A DNA stretch of 64,000 bases from an uncultured Eubacteriales bacterium (GTDB lineage Bacteria; Bacillota; Clostridia; Peptostreptococcales; Anaerovoracaceae): positions 62,001 through 126,000 of the forward strand of contig UQNJ01000004.1 of assembly GCA_900542295.1 (NCBI GenBank), given 5' to 3'. Under the pieces are notes generated by a model. That model was not told the origin of the DNA. It was given only the letters and a program-made list of their open reading frames with translations, and did no database searches. The position numbers and the translations under genes are program-made. Numbering within the stretch: position 1 is the first letter of the stretch; each line of letters begins with the position of its first letter. Of this stretch, positions 25,402 to 34,406 are shown piece by piece.

Positions 25402-26121
25402 ATGGGGCTGGAGTATTTTAGAGTAACAGTCATATGTGTGGCGGCAGTTATAATAGGTATCGTGCTTGGGAACAGTGTTGTCTATATATTTAACAGGATA
25501 CCGGGTAAGTGGCTTTGTGACTACGGAAAAGAACCCGATGAAGAATTGAGAAATCCAACATGCCAGAGAATAAAGAGTGTTCCGTGGAAATATTGGTTCT
25601 CTTGCTTTTTTGTCATGGCAGGAGTCTATATGGGATTAAAGGACCCCGTATATGCTTTAATAGCACTTATAACCTGCTGGATTTTGGCGGAAATGGCTAT
25701 AGCTGATATCAAATACGGTATAGTACCTGATCAGTTTATAATATTGCTGATGGTTGCGGCCGCAGGCTTTGTTCCTCATCACCACGGAGGTGAATTTTCC
25801 GGAATCTGGGGTGGGCTCATAGGATTTGGAATTATGCTGTTTTTGGGTATAACAGGAAAACTGATATATAAGAAGGATGCGCTCGGGGGCGGAGATATAA
25901 AACTTTTCGGAGCGCTTGGACTTTGCCTTGGAACAGGGGGAATACTGACTGTCTTTGTTCTTTCTACATTTGTAAGCGCTTTTCATCTTGCATTTCTGAT
26001 GGTCAAAAAGCGCATAAAACCGAGAGAACAAAGGCCTCTTGTGCCTTACATAGCCATATCTTCTGCAATTTATCTGGTCATTTTACATCAAATGAGTTAT
26101 AATATTATGATAAACATCTGA
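25402..26121 (+). CDS. A24-family prepilin peptidase, peptidase domain only
   Basis: 239 residues from the ATG at 25402 with AAAAGGGG upstream. Six to seven hydrophobic helices. The two catalytic aspartates are in EMAIADIKYGIVPDQ and in the GxGD-type motif LGGGDIKLFGALGL. The N-terminal cytoplasmic loop (YGKEPDEELRNPTCQRIKS) is short and lacks the paired CxxC motifs of bifunctional PilD, so it may cleave leader peptides without N-methylating them. No pilin genes are adjacent. Confidence 0.88.
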   Translation: MGLEYFRVTVICVAAVIIGIVLGNSVVYIFNRIPGKWLCDYGKEPDEELRNPTCQRIKSVPWKYWFSCFFVMAGVYMGLKDPVYALIALITCWILAEMAIADIKYGIVPDQFIILLMVAAAGFVPHHHGGEFSGIWGGLIGFGIMLFLGITGKLIYKKDALGGGDIKLFGALGLCLGTGGILTVFVLSTFVSAFHLAFLMVKKRIKPREQRPLVPYIAISSAIYLVILHQMSYNIMINI

Positions 26122-26136
26122 GAAAGGATAATATAG

Positions 26137-26433
26137 ATGATAACAAGCAAACAGAGAAGTTTTCTTAAATCTTTGGCTCACAATATAGACCCTGTTGTTT
26201 ATATAGGGAAAGCAGGAGTCACAGATAACGTTAAAAAAGAAATAGATACATGCCTTGAAGCCAGAGAACTGGTGAAAGTGAAACTACAGGAGGGTTGTGA
26301 TTTAATCACTAAAGACATTGCCAATGAACTGGCTTCAGAGCTTAAAGCTGAATTTGTACAGGCTATCGGCCGAAAGTTTACATTGTACAGAGAATCTAAG
26401 GAAAACAAGCAGATTGTTCTTACAAAGGCATAG
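26137..26433 (+). CDS. yhbY: CRM-domain RNA-binding protein YhbY
   Basis: 98 residues, one CRM domain. The start ITSKQRSFLKSLAHNIDP, then VYIGKAGVTDNV (the GxxG RNA-binding loop) and the end FTLYRESKENKQIV are diagnostic. It binds pre-50S particles during ribosome assembly. GAAAGGA precedes the ATG. It lies 15 bases after the prepilin peptidase gene. Confidence 0.95.
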   Translation: MITSKQRSFLKSLAHNIDPVVYIGKAGVTDNVKKEIDTCLEARELVKVKLQEGCDLITKDIANELASELKAEFVQAIGRKFTLYRESKENKQIVLTKA

Positions 26434-26499
26434 AAAAACAATATATTGAAAATGTCCCGGATTAGAAGCTGCTTAAGATAATTTCAGACGGTATTTGAT

Positions 26500-27285
26500 A
26501 TGACTTCGGAAAAAAATATTTTACTGACAATAGAATATGACGGAAGTGAATTTTCCGGCTGGCAGCGTCAGCCTGATGTAAGAACTGTTCAAGGAGAATT
26601 GGAACGGGTGCTTACGAAAGTCTGCGGGGCAGAAGTAAAATTAAACGGGACAAGCCGAACGGATGCGGGAGTTCATGCTTTGGGGCAGAGTGCCTCATTC
26701 TGCGGCAGATACGGAATCCCAACAGACAGGCTGCTCATTGCGGCCAATAACATTTTGGCAGGGGGTAAGAGGCTGGCGTCAGTTACCGGGGATGTAAGGA
26801 TAATATCGGCACGTGAAATGCCTCTGGACTTTCATGCCAGGTTTGATTCAAAGGGTAAGAAATACCGGTACGTAATATCAAACAGCCCCAATATTGATAT
26901 TTTCAGGAGAAAGTATTGCTATCAGGTAACATCTCCTCTAAATACAGAGGAAATGAAAAGAGCTGCCGGGTTTATAAAAGGCACTCATGATTTTGCAGCA
27001 TTTCAGTCGGCGGGCGGTCAGGAGAGAGAGACAACCGTAAGAACCGTATATGATTTTACGGTTGAACAACAAGGAAAAGATATTATAATGGAGATTTCGG
27101 GCGATGGCTTCCTTTACAATATGGTAAGAATAATTGCAGGAACCATTGTTGAGGTAGGACTGGGAAAGAGAAGCGCCGACGATATACCGGCAGTAATAGA
27201 GTCTGCAAACAGAAGTAGAGCAGGTCATAAGGCGCCTGCAGAGGGTTTGTACTTAGTTGAAGTTTATTACGAACAGGAGATTTGA
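26500..27285 (+). CDS. truA: tRNA pseudouridine(38-40) synthase TruA
   Basis: 261 residues. The opening ILLTIEYDGSEFSGWQRQP and the catalytic aspartate in NGTSRTDAGVHALGQ are typical; FHARFDSKGKKYRYVI and GDGFLYNMVRIIAGTIVEVG complete the fold. It isomerises uridines 38-40 in the anticodon stem of tRNA. The ribosome site before the ATG is weak (GACGG). The stop codon lies only one base before comEB, whose ribosome site is inside truA. Confidence 0.95.
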   Translation: MTSEKNILLTIEYDGSEFSGWQRQPDVRTVQGELERVLTKVCGAEVKLNGTSRTDAGVHALGQSASFCGRYGIPTDRLLIAANNILAGGKRLASVTGDVRIISAREMPLDFHARFDSKGKKYRYVISNSPNIDIFRRKYCYQVTSPLNTEEMKRAAGFIKGTHDFAAFQSAGGQERETTVRTVYDFTVEQQGKDIIMEISGDGFLYNMVRIIAGTIVEVGLGKRSADDIPAVIESANRSRAGHKAPAEGLYLVEVYYEQEI

Positions 27286-27286
27286 A

Positions 27287-27730
27287 ATGAAGAGACCTTC
27301 TTGGGATGAGTATTTTATGGAAATGGCCGAGCTGACAGCAAAGCGTTCGACCTGCATGAGAAGACATGTGGGTGCTGTAATCGTTAAAGATTGCCATGCT
27401 ATAGCAACAGGTTATAACGGTGCTCCACATGGCATAATGCACTGTGAAGACAGAGGAGGCTGTATCAGGCAGAAGCTTAATGTTCCGTCAGGCCAGAGAC
27501 ATGAGCTTTGTATGGCTCTCCATGCTGAACAGAATGCCATAATTCAGGCGGCTGTAATGGGAAACAGCGTGGAGGGAGGAACAATTTACATAACTCATCA
27601 ACCCTGTGCAATCTGTGCTAAAATGATATTGAATGCAGGAATAAAGAGAATAGTTATAAGAGAAGGATACCCTGATGAGCTTGCTTCGTCTATACTTGAT
27701 GAGGCAGGTATAAATGTGGAAAAATTATAG
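27287..27730 (+). CDS. comEB: dCMP deaminase / ComEB-type cytidylate deaminase
   Basis: 147 residues from the ATG at 27287, with CAGGAGAT just upstream inside truA. The zinc deaminase motifs are CMALHAEQNAI (His, catalytic Glu) and HQPCAICAKMIL (two Cys), with RHVGAVIVKDCHAIATGYNG upstream. It deaminates dCMP to dUMP for thymidylate synthesis. It has the gene order and length of the B. subtilis ComEB group. Co-transcription with truA is certain from the spacing. Confidence 0.93.
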   Translation: MKRPSWDEYFMEMAELTAKRSTCMRRHVGAVIVKDCHAIATGYNGAPHGIMHCEDRGGCIRQKLNVPSGQRHELCMALHAEQNAIIQAAVMGNSVEGGTIYITHQPCAICAKMILNAGIKRIVIREGYPDELASSILDEAGINVEKL

Positions 27731-27756
27731 TAGAAAATTAAAGGAGCCTCAGTAAT

Positions 27757-28824
27757 ATGTACAGTACATTGTGGGTAACTTTTTTGATAGCGTTTGTTAT
27801 TGCTCTTGCAGTAACTCCCATGGCTATCAGGTTGGCACCGAAAATCGGAGCGGTGGATATACCCAAGGACAACAGAAGAATGCATACAAAGGCTATGCCC
27901 CGCTTTGGAGGATTAGCTATATTTGCCGGAAGTACCATATCTATGCTTATTTTTCTTCGGTTTGATATTAAGATATTGATTATTACCGCAGGCGGAGTGA
28001 TGATATACCTTTTGGGAGTGGTAGACGACCTTAAAAACCTTTCTCCAAAAGTGAAATTTGCAGGGCAGTTATTGGTCGCTTTCATAATGTATATGTGCGA
28101 CATAAGAATTGAATTCATTACCAATTATTTTGGACCGGGTAACAGCCAGCTTGGTACTGTACTTTGCTTTGTAATAACCATTTTGTGGATAGTGGGTATA
28201 ACAAACACGGTGAATCTGATAGACGGACTTGACGGATTGGCCGCCGGAACTGCTGCTATAGTATCACTTTGCATAGCTTATGCGGCGTATATACATGGGA
28301 CATATCTTGCGGCGGGAGCTATGCTTGCTCTGGCAGGAGGAGCTCTTGGATTTTTGCCTTATAATTTTTATCCGGCAAAAATTTTTATGGGCGACGGAGG
28401 TTCTCTGTATCTTGGCTTTATGTTATCCACCTTATCGGTATTAGGTACAGTTAAAAGTGCAACCTTTGTATCTATGATAATACCGGTTCTTGTGCTGGGA
28501 GTGCCGATATTTGATACGGCGTTTGCTATACTCAGGCGTTTCGTAAATAAAAAACCCATTATGGGAGCTGATAAAGGGCACCTGCATCACCGGCTTATGA
28601 ATCTTGGATACGGACAGAGGCGTGCTACCCTTATGCTTTACGGAATAACGGCTATAATGGGAGTAGCGGCGGTTCTTTACAGCAGGGGACTGTATGTTGA
28701 ATTTTTGGGACTTTCTGCTATAACGCTGATGTATCTTTATATATTCCTGACGGATTCTCAGCATATAGTTCCGCAAATTAAAGAGGAATGCGAAAACGCA
28801 GAAGAAGATAGAATGAAAAAATAA
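27757..28824 (+). CDS. WecA/TagO-type undecaprenyl-phosphate sugar-1-phosphate transferase
   Basis: 355 residues, about ten transmembrane helices. Cytoplasmic loop motifs of the MraY/WecA family are all present: DIPKDNRRMHTKAMPRFGG, GVVDDLKNLSPKVKF (the double aspartate), NLIDGLDGLAAG, PAKIFMGDGGSLYLGF and DKGHLHHRLMNLGYGQR. The HxHHR loop marks the WecA/TagO side rather than MraY. It starts lipid-linked glycan synthesis (teichoic acid or other wall polymer). AAAGGAG precedes the ATG. It is the end of the yhbY-truA-comEB cluster. Confidence 0.93.
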   Translation: MYSTLWVTFLIAFVIALAVTPMAIRLAPKIGAVDIPKDNRRMHTKAMPRFGGLAIFAGSTISMLIFLRFDIKILIITAGGVMIYLLGVVDDLKNLSPKVKFAGQLLVAFIMYMCDIRIEFITNYFGPGNSQLGTVLCFVITILWIVGITNTVNLIDGLDGLAAGTAAIVSLCIAYAAYIHGTYLAAGAMLALAGGALGFLPYNFYPAKIFMGDGGSLYLGFMLSTLSVLGTVKSATFVSMIIPVLVLGVPIFDTAFAILRRFVNKKPIMGADKGHLHHRLMNLGYGQRRATLMLYGITAIMGVAAVLYSRGLYVEFLGLSAITLMYLYIFLTDSQHIVPQIKEECENAEEDRMKK

Positions 28825-28890
28825 TAATATGACGGTACTGACACCTGAAGGACATCTGAGGGGGAAGGCTTGTAATAAAACAGGGATAAT

Positions 28891-28923
28891 AAGTGCCGAA
28901 TTTTTTCGGTGCTTGTTTTTTTT
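28891..28923 (+). terminator. Terminator between the WecA/TagO gene and the TM1266-type gene
   Basis: AAGTGCCGAA / TTCGGTGCTT stem (two wobble pairs, four-base loop) followed by GTTTTTTTT. The next gene's AGGAGG lies 6 bases beyond the T tract, so this hairpin may also act as an attenuator for it. Confidence 0.8.
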
Positions 28924-28938
28924 GAAAAAGGAGGAAAA

Positions 28939-29184
28939 ATGGAAAACAGAGTGGCTGTGATAAGCGTAATTGTTGAAGAGGAAGAAGCGGCGGAGAATAT
29001 AAATTCTTTGCTTCATCAGTACAGGCAGCACATAATAGGTAGAATGGGAGTTCCTTATAGAGTAAAAGGCATTGGCATAATAAGCATTGCTATAGACGGA
29101 CCTATGGATGCCATAAGTGCTTTATCAGGGAAACTGGGAGCAATAAAGGGAGTAAGCAGTAAAACCGTATATTCAAAAAAATAG
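28939..29184 (+). CDS. TM1266-family iron-only hydrogenase system regulator
   Basis: 81 residues from the ATG at 28939 with AAAGGAGG upstream. It matches the TM1266 family of ACT-like small proteins: ENRVAVISVIVEEEEAAENI, then QHIIGRMGVPYRVKGIGII, then IDGPMDAISALSGKLG and VSSKTVYSK. In Clostridia these genes usually lie beside [FeFe]-hydrogenase or its maturation genes; none is within this window. The biochemical role is not established. It is followed closely by an ABC importer. Confidence 0.88.
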   Translation: MENRVAVISVIVEEEEAAENINSLLHQYRQHIIGRMGVPYRVKGIGIISIAIDGPMDAISALSGKLGAIKGVSSKTVYSKK

Positions 29185-29237
29185 TTTAGGTTCAGATGGG
29201 TGGACTATACATAAAAATATGGAAGAGAGGTAATAAA

Positions 29238-30203
29238 ATGAAGAAAATTATTGCAGTAAGCATGGCTGTTGTTATGACACTTGCCATGCTGACAGGTTGT
29301 GGAGTAAAGAATGATAAAGTGAGTGAGCCTGTAAATCTGGCGGTTCTAAACGGGCCTACCGGAATGGCAGCGGTTAAGCTTTTAGATAATGAAGAAAATT
29401 ACAATGTAACAACGTATCAGGCGCCTACAGATGTGGTTGCAAAAGTTATAAGCGGAGAGGCAGATGTTGCAGCAGTTCCGTCAAACCTTGCGTCGGTACT
29501 GTATAACAAGACCGACGGCGAGATTGTGGCAATCAGTCCTATTGCACTCGGTATGCTTCAAATATTAGGAAACAATGTAAGCTTTGATGATGTTTCGGAA
29601 CTCAAAGGCAAGACCATTGTAGCCAGCGGAAGAGGAGGTACACCGGAATATGTTCTTGAAAAAATCCTTGCGGATAATGGTCTTACTCTTTATGAAGATG
29701 TTCAGGTAGAGTGGCTTGCCAACCATTCGGAAGTTAATACAAAGCTTTTAAGTGAGGAAGGAACTGTAGCTATGGTTCCGGAGCCATTTGTTTCAACGGC
29801 TGTAATAAAGGGAGAGGGCAGAATTGAGGACATCTTTGACTTGAATGAGCTTTGGGAAGAAGGCACAGAAATGGAACTTCCCATGGGAGTTCTGATTGCC
29901 AAAAGATCATTTGTTGAGGAACGCCCGGGCGACCTTGAAATATTGCTGAAAGATCTTAAAACATCTGTGGATTTTGTTAATGAATCACCGGAAGATGCGG
30001 CTAATGATATAGTTGAAAAGGGCTTTATAGGCAATAAAGAAATTGCTGTTGCTGCAATACCGGGCTGCCATATAGTCCTCTATACAGGAGATGAAGTTAA
30101 GACGGGTGCTGATATGCTCAGAACATTTAATAAGATATTATACGAGATGGAGCCGGCTTCTATAGGCGGAAAGTTACCGGATGAAGATTTGTACTATCAA
30201 TAA
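29238..30203 (+). CDS. ABC transporter substrate-binding lipoprotein (NitT/TauT/ThiY superfamily)
   Basis: 321 residues from the ATG at 29238 (AGAGAGG upstream). The lipobox is MLTGC (cysteine 21). The mature protein shows the periplasmic-binding fold of the NMT1/SsuA/NrtA type: NLAVLNGPTGMAAVKLL, then a GEADVAAVPSNLASVLY loop, then LKGKTIVASGRGGTPEYVL. The ligand (nitrogen- or sulphur-containing small molecule, or a thiamine precursor) cannot be told. The downstream permease-ATPase gene overlaps its end by 23 bases and completes the importer. Confidence 0.85.
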   Translation: MKKIIAVSMAVVMTLAMLTGCGVKNDKVSEPVNLAVLNGPTGMAAVKLLDNEENYNVTTYQAPTDVVAKVISGEADVAAVPSNLASVLYNKTDGEIVAISPIALGMLQILGNNVSFDDVSELKGKTIVASGRGGTPEYVLEKILADNGLTLYEDVQVEWLANHSEVNTKLLSEEGTVAMVPEPFVSTAVIKGEGRIEDIFDLNELWEEGTEMELPMGVLIAKRSFVEERPGDLEILLKDLKTSVDFVNESPEDAANDIVEKGFIGNKEIAVAAIPGCHIVLYTGDEVKTGADMLRTFNKILYEMEPASIGGKLPDEDLYYQ

Positions 30204-31632
30204 TGAGAAATGCATAACAAGAATAAGAAAGATTGCAGTATGTCTGTTTTGGATTGTCATTTGGCATATAATGTCCGTTCTGGTTCAAAGCAATCTTTTG
30301 CTGCCCGGTCCTGCTGATACTGCATGCACACTTATAGAACTTGCGGGAACGAGTGAGTTTTACATAAATATCGGATGGACATGTTTTCGCTGTATATGCG
30401 CAATGATTTTGTCTTTTGCGGCAGGTGCGGCAGCGGCAGCAGCTTCATACAGATTTAAGACAGTACGTAGTCTAATGTCACTGCCGGTAGGTTTTTTTAA
30501 AGCGGTACCGGTGATGGCTGTTATAATCTATGTAATATTGATTGCCTCGGCAGATTTGGTAGCTGTGATAGTATGTTTTCTGATGTGCTTTCCTATAGTC
30601 TATACAAATATTCTGTCAGGGCTTGATTATATGGGAAATGAATTAAAGGAACTTTCATATGTGTATAACCTCACAGCAACAGAAAAAGTAAAGTACATTT
30701 ACATACCGAAAGTGATGCCTCAGATAAATTCGGCAGTAAAGCTTATAGCTGGACTGAGCTGGAAAGCTGTAGTTGCTGCGGAAGTCCTCTCTATACCAAA
30801 ATATTCACTTGGATATGAGATGATGAATGCAAAATATTATTTACAGACTTCTGCTTTGTTTTCATATGTAATTGTAATAATCGCATTGAGTATCGCAGTT
30901 GAACGATTGATAACTTTCTTTATGAAAAAAACAAAAATAAAAGCTTATTACGGAAGTAAACTGATTAAAGGGCTGCGGTTTACAAAAGAAAATGTAGGCG
31001 AATGTGAGCTTTCGGAATGTGAGCCTCCGGAAGTGAGCCTTAAAGGAATAGGAAAATCTTTTGATGGGAAAAGAGTACTTTCGGGAATAAATGTAGTTTT
31101 TAAAAAAGGGAAAGTGACTGTTGTTGAAGGTCCTTCGGGCACTGGAAAAACCACGCTTGGAAGAATTATTTCAGGATTGGATACTTTTGACGAGGGAGAG
31201 ATGATTGCAGACAGCAATTTTAAATTGACATATCTTTTTCAGGAGGACAGGCTGTTGCCATGGCTTAATGTATATGATAATCTTGCATTGGGACTGTTGA
31301 GAGATAAAAAAACAGAGAGAAAGGGAGACAAAAAAGATTCATCGCCTGAAGACGATGTAATCGAAATGGCGAAAAAACTCGAACTATCAGAATATTTGTA
31401 CAAGTTGCCTGAGGAACTTTCCGGAGGCATGAAGCATCGAGTTGCCCTGGGCAGAACATTTTTGGCAAACTCTGATATGATGATACTTGACGAGCCATTC
31501 AGAGGTCTGAACGATGAACTGATAAAACGGATTATGGACAGACTGTGGAATGATGTGGTAAAAGAAAAAACGGTTATCGTAATAACTCATCAGCCCGAAA
31601 TCTTCACAGGATACAATAAACTCAAAATATGA
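30181..31632 (+). CDS. ABC importer permease fused to its ATPase
   Basis: 483 residues. Residues 1-250 are a binding-protein-dependent permease with about six helices, a SsuC-like opening (HIMSVLVQSNLLLPGPADT) and an EAA-type loop around GNELKELSYVYNLTATEKVK. Residues about 285-483 are a full ATP-binding domain: Walker A GPSGTGKTT, Q-loop YLFQEDRLLPW, signature LSGGMKHRVALGRTF, Walker B MMILDEPFRGLN and the switch histidine in VITHQP. Normally these are separate SsuC and SsuB polypeptides. No break or frameshift is seen. The start ATG lies inside the substrate-binding gene with a weak ribosome site; no better start is in frame. Confidence 0.88.
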   Translation: MKICTINNEKCITRIRKIAVCLFWIVIWHIMSVLVQSNLLLPGPADTACTLIELAGTSEFYINIGWTCFRCICAMILSFAAGAAAAAASYRFKTVRSLMSLPVGFFKAVPVMAVIIYVILIASADLVAVIVCFLMCFPIVYTNILSGLDYMGNELKELSYVYNLTATEKVKYIYIPKVMPQINSAVKLIAGLSWKAVVAAEVLSIPKYSLGYEMMNAKYYLQTSALFSYVIVIIALSIAVERLITFFMKKTKIKAYYGSKLIKGLRFTKENVGECELSECEPPEVSLKGIGKSFDGKRVLSGINVVFKKGKVTVVEGPSGTGKTTLGRIISGLDTFDEGEMIADSNFKLTYLFQEDRLLPWLNVYDNLALGLLRDKKTERKGDKKDSSPEDDVIEMAKKLELSEYLYKLPEELSGGMKHRVALGRTFLANSDMMILDEPFRGLNDELIKRIMDRLWNDVVKEKTVIVITHQPEIFTGYNKLKI

Positions 31633-31644
31633 AAGAGGTCATCA

Positions 31645-34248
31645 ATGAGTGATAAACATCTTGTCCTTGGGATTCTTGCCCATGTTGACGCAGGAAAAAC
31701 AACTTTATCGGAAGCAATACTCTATCTAAGCGGTGCCATAAGAAAGGCAGGCAGGGTAGATCACAAAGACGCATTTTTAGATACAGACAAGATAGAACGC
31801 AGCAGAGGAATTACCGTATTTTCAAAGGAAGCAAGATTTATGCTGAAGGATACGAAAGCTGTTCTTTTAGATACTCCCGGCCATTCTGATTTCAGTGCGG
31901 AGATGGAGAGGACTCTGTCAGTTTTAGATTATGCGGTACTTGTAATAAGCGGAGCAGACGGTGTTCAAAGTCATACTTTGACTCTGTGGAAGCTGCTGAA
32001 GAGCCATAATATACCGGTATTTGTATTTGTAAACAAGATGGATCAGACGGGTACAGACAGCAAATCGATAATGAACGATATTTCTCAACGATTGGGAAAC
32101 GGATTTGTAAGGTTTAATGATGGGGAAATTTTTGACATGGAAGAAGCAGCCGTATGCAGTGAAGAGCTTATGGAGGAGTATGTCGAAAACGGTTTGCTGT
32201 CGATAGAAAGCGTTATAAAAGCGATATCAGACAGAAAGCTTTTTCCAGTATGCTTCGGTTCTGCATTAAAGATGGAAGGTGTGGAAGGGTTAATAAAAGC
32301 GATGGAGACTTATGCACGAGCAGGGGAGCAGAAAAAAGAGTTTGGCGCTCGTGTTTTTAAAATAAGCAGAGATAAACAAGGTAACAGGCAGACTCATCTG
32401 AAAGTAACAGGAGGGGTTTTAAAAGCAAAGATGCAGATCAATACAGGGTCTTTATCGGATAAGTCTGTAGAAAAAGCAGACTGTATAAGATTTTATTCCG
32501 GAGATTCATTTAAAACTGCTGTGTTTGCTGAAGCAGGTGATATATGTACAGTTACCGGTCTTGAGAATACATATGCAGGGCAGGCTCTTGGCTCCGAAAA
32601 GGGAGAAAAGCTGTTTACAATTGAGCCTACATTGACATACAGCCTGATTTTACCTGAGGGAACAGACCCTTTGCAAGCAATGCAAAAGCTGATTCAACTT
32701 AAAGAAGAAGATCCGACCTTAGATATCCTGTGGAAAGAAGATTTACAGGAAATACATGTAAAAGTCATGGGACATCTGGAATTGGAAATTTTACAACACC
32801 TTATACAAAAAAGATTTAATATAACGGTAGCATTTGGCGAAGGAAAAATAATATACAAAGAAACTATAGAAGAGCCGGTAATAGGAATAGGTCATTTTGA
32901 ACCTTTAAAGCATTATGCCGAAGTTCATCTGCTGATGGAGCCGCTGCCTTACGGAAGCGGACTCGTATTTGAAAGTTCAGTCAGTGAAGATGTTCTTGAC
33001 AGAAATTGGCAAAGACTGATTCTGACACACCTTAAGGAGCGTCGTCATCCCGGTGTACTTACAGGCTCTGATATAACGGATATGAAAATAACTGTTGTTG
33101 CAGGCAGGGCTCATATCAAGCATACAGAAGGAGGAGATTTCAGGCAGGCGACATACAGAGCAGTAAGACAAGGGCTGAGAAAAGCACATAGCATTTTGTT
33201 AGAACCTATGTACAGATTCCGAGCAGAAATCCCATATGAAAATTTGGGGCGTCTTATGTCTGACCTTCAAAGGTTTGGCGCAGAATTTGAACCACCTGTG
33301 AATTCCCATGAGGGAAGAGCAACTATAGAGGGAACGGGACCGGTTGCTTCTCTTAGAGATTACAGCAGCGAGGTGATATCGTATACAGGGGGAGCAGGTA
33401 ACTTTTCTGCTATTTTTGACGGCTACGGACCATGCTGTAACTGGCAGAAAGTAATTGAGGAAACAGGATATGATCCGGACTGCGATATACTCAATCCCAC
33501 CGGTTCTGTGTTTTGCAGCGGCGGAAGCGCATCTTATGTAAGCTGGAACAGGGTTGATGAGGAAGCCCATATAAGACCGGGAAAACTTTTTTCTGATAAC
33601 GCATCCGAAGTAGATGACAAAGGTTATTTATCAAAGCAAATATCGGCTTCTGATGAAGAACTCGAAGCTATTTTCCTTAAAACTTACGGGAAGAGTAAGC
33701 GTGAGGAGGCATTCAGGCGTGAGAGGGCAAGCGCCGTAAGCAGAAAGCCGGCAAGACCGCCTGAAACTAAGCTTACGGGGCTTATCAGCAAAGGTAAAAC
33801 AGGAGAGGTAGAATATCTGATAGTAGACGGGTACAATGTTTTATTTGCATGGCCTGAACTTAAATCTCTGGCAGAAGTTAATCTTGATGCAGCCCGTGAA
33901 AGTCTTCTCGAAATATTGCAGAATTATGGTGTTTATAAGAACAAAGAGATGATTGTCGTATTTGACGGTTATAAAGTTTCGGGAAATGCAGGCACTTCAA
34001 TAAAGTATGACGGTATGGAAGTGATATTTACCAGAGAAGCAGAAACTGCGGACAGATATATCGAAGAAAAGGTTTATTCGATGGCGAAAAAATATGACAT
34101 AAAAGTAGTTACATCGGATAAGTCGGTACAGATGGCGGCTCTTGGAGATGGCGCAATGAGATGGTCGGCAAGAGATTTTTATACTGAAGTGACTGAAACA
34201 TCAGAAGAAATAAGAGAAAAATTAAAAGAAGCGGAAAAACGCAGATAA
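31645..34248 (+). CDS. TetM-like ribosomal GTPase fused to a Rae1/YacP-type NYN endoribonuclease
   Basis: 867 residues. Residues 1 to ~680 form an EF-G-like translation GTPase of the ribosomal-protection branch: G1 AHVDAGKTT, G2 region IERSRGITVFSKEARF, G3 DTPGHSDFSAEMERTL, G4 VNKMDQTGTD, then domains II-V with the family's VMGHLELEILQHLI. After a basic linker, residues ~720-845 are a YacP/Rae1 NYN domain with all likely acidic active-site residues: IVDGYNVLFAWPEL, VVFDGYKV, FTREAETADRYI, VTSDKSVQ and the SARDF end. Rae1 of B. subtilis cleaves mRNA in the ribosomal A site, so the fusion joins an A-site GTPase to an A-site nuclease. GAAAGAGG precedes the ATG. A tetracycline resistance role should not be assumed. 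Confidence 0.9.
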   Translation: MSDKHLVLGILAHVDAGKTTLSEAILYLSGAIRKAGRVDHKDAFLDTDKIERSRGITVFSKEARFMLKDTKAVLLDTPGHSDFSAEMERTLSVLDYAVLVISGADGVQSHTLTLWKLLKSHNIPVFVFVNKMDQTGTDSKSIMNDISQRLGNGFVRFNDGEIFDMEEAAVCSEELMEEYVENGLLSIESVIKAISDRKLFPVCFGSALKMEGVEGLIKAMETYARAGEQKKEFGARVFKISRDKQGNRQTHLKVTGGVLKAKMQINTGSLSDKSVEKADCIRFYSGDSFKTAVFAEAGDICTVTGLENTYAGQALGSEKGEKLFTIEPTLTYSLILPEGTDPLQAMQKLIQLKEEDPTLDILWKEDLQEIHVKVMGHLELEILQHLIQKRFNITVAFGEGKIIYKETIEEPVIGIGHFEPLKHYAEVHLLMEPLPYGSGLVFESSVSEDVLDRNWQRLILTHLKERRHPGVLTGSDITDMKITVVAGRAHIKHTEGGDFRQATYRAVRQGLRKAHSILLEPMYRFRAEIPYENLGRLMSDLQRFGAEFEPPVNSHEGRATIEGTGPVASLRDYSSEVISYTGGAGNFSAIFDGYGPCCNWQKVIEETGYDPDCDILNPTGSVFCSGGSASYVSWNRVDEEAHIRPGKLFSDNASEVDDKGYLSKQISASDEELEAIFLKTYGKSKREEAFRRERASAVSRKPARPPETKLTGLISKGKTGEVEYLIVDGYNVLFAWPELKSLAEVNLDAARESLLEILQNYGVYKNKEMIVVFDGYKVSGNAGTSIKYDGMEVIFTREAETADRYIEEKVYSMAKKYDIKVVTSDKSVQMAALGDGAMRWSARDFYTEVTETSEEIREKLKEAEKRR

Positions 34249-34267
34249 TGGAGTTTGATTAAGGAAG

Positions 34268-34313
34268 TGTGCGGTTAAATCATAAGATTATGCCGCATAC
34301 TTTTGCTTTTTTG
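34268..34313 (+). terminator. Terminator after the GTPase-nuclease gene
   Basis: TGCGG (34270-34274) pairs with CCGCA (34293-34297), with an inner ATC / GAT pairing, then TTTTGCTTTTTT. The loop and right arm (ATCATAAGATTATGCCGCA) repeat the sequence at 14500-14518. Confidence 0.75.
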
Positions 34314-34406
34314 AAATGATTATTTTGAAAGAATATGGGCGAGCATGAAGTTCATAAGGTAAATATATAAAAGCTCACTGCTGATTTTAATGGGAGGGGG
34401 ACAGTT

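Noticed and set aside
31645..34248. Tetracycline resistance determinant
   Set aside because: The GTPase part is related to ribosomal protection proteins but diverges and is fused to a nuclease; similarity alone does not show resistance.
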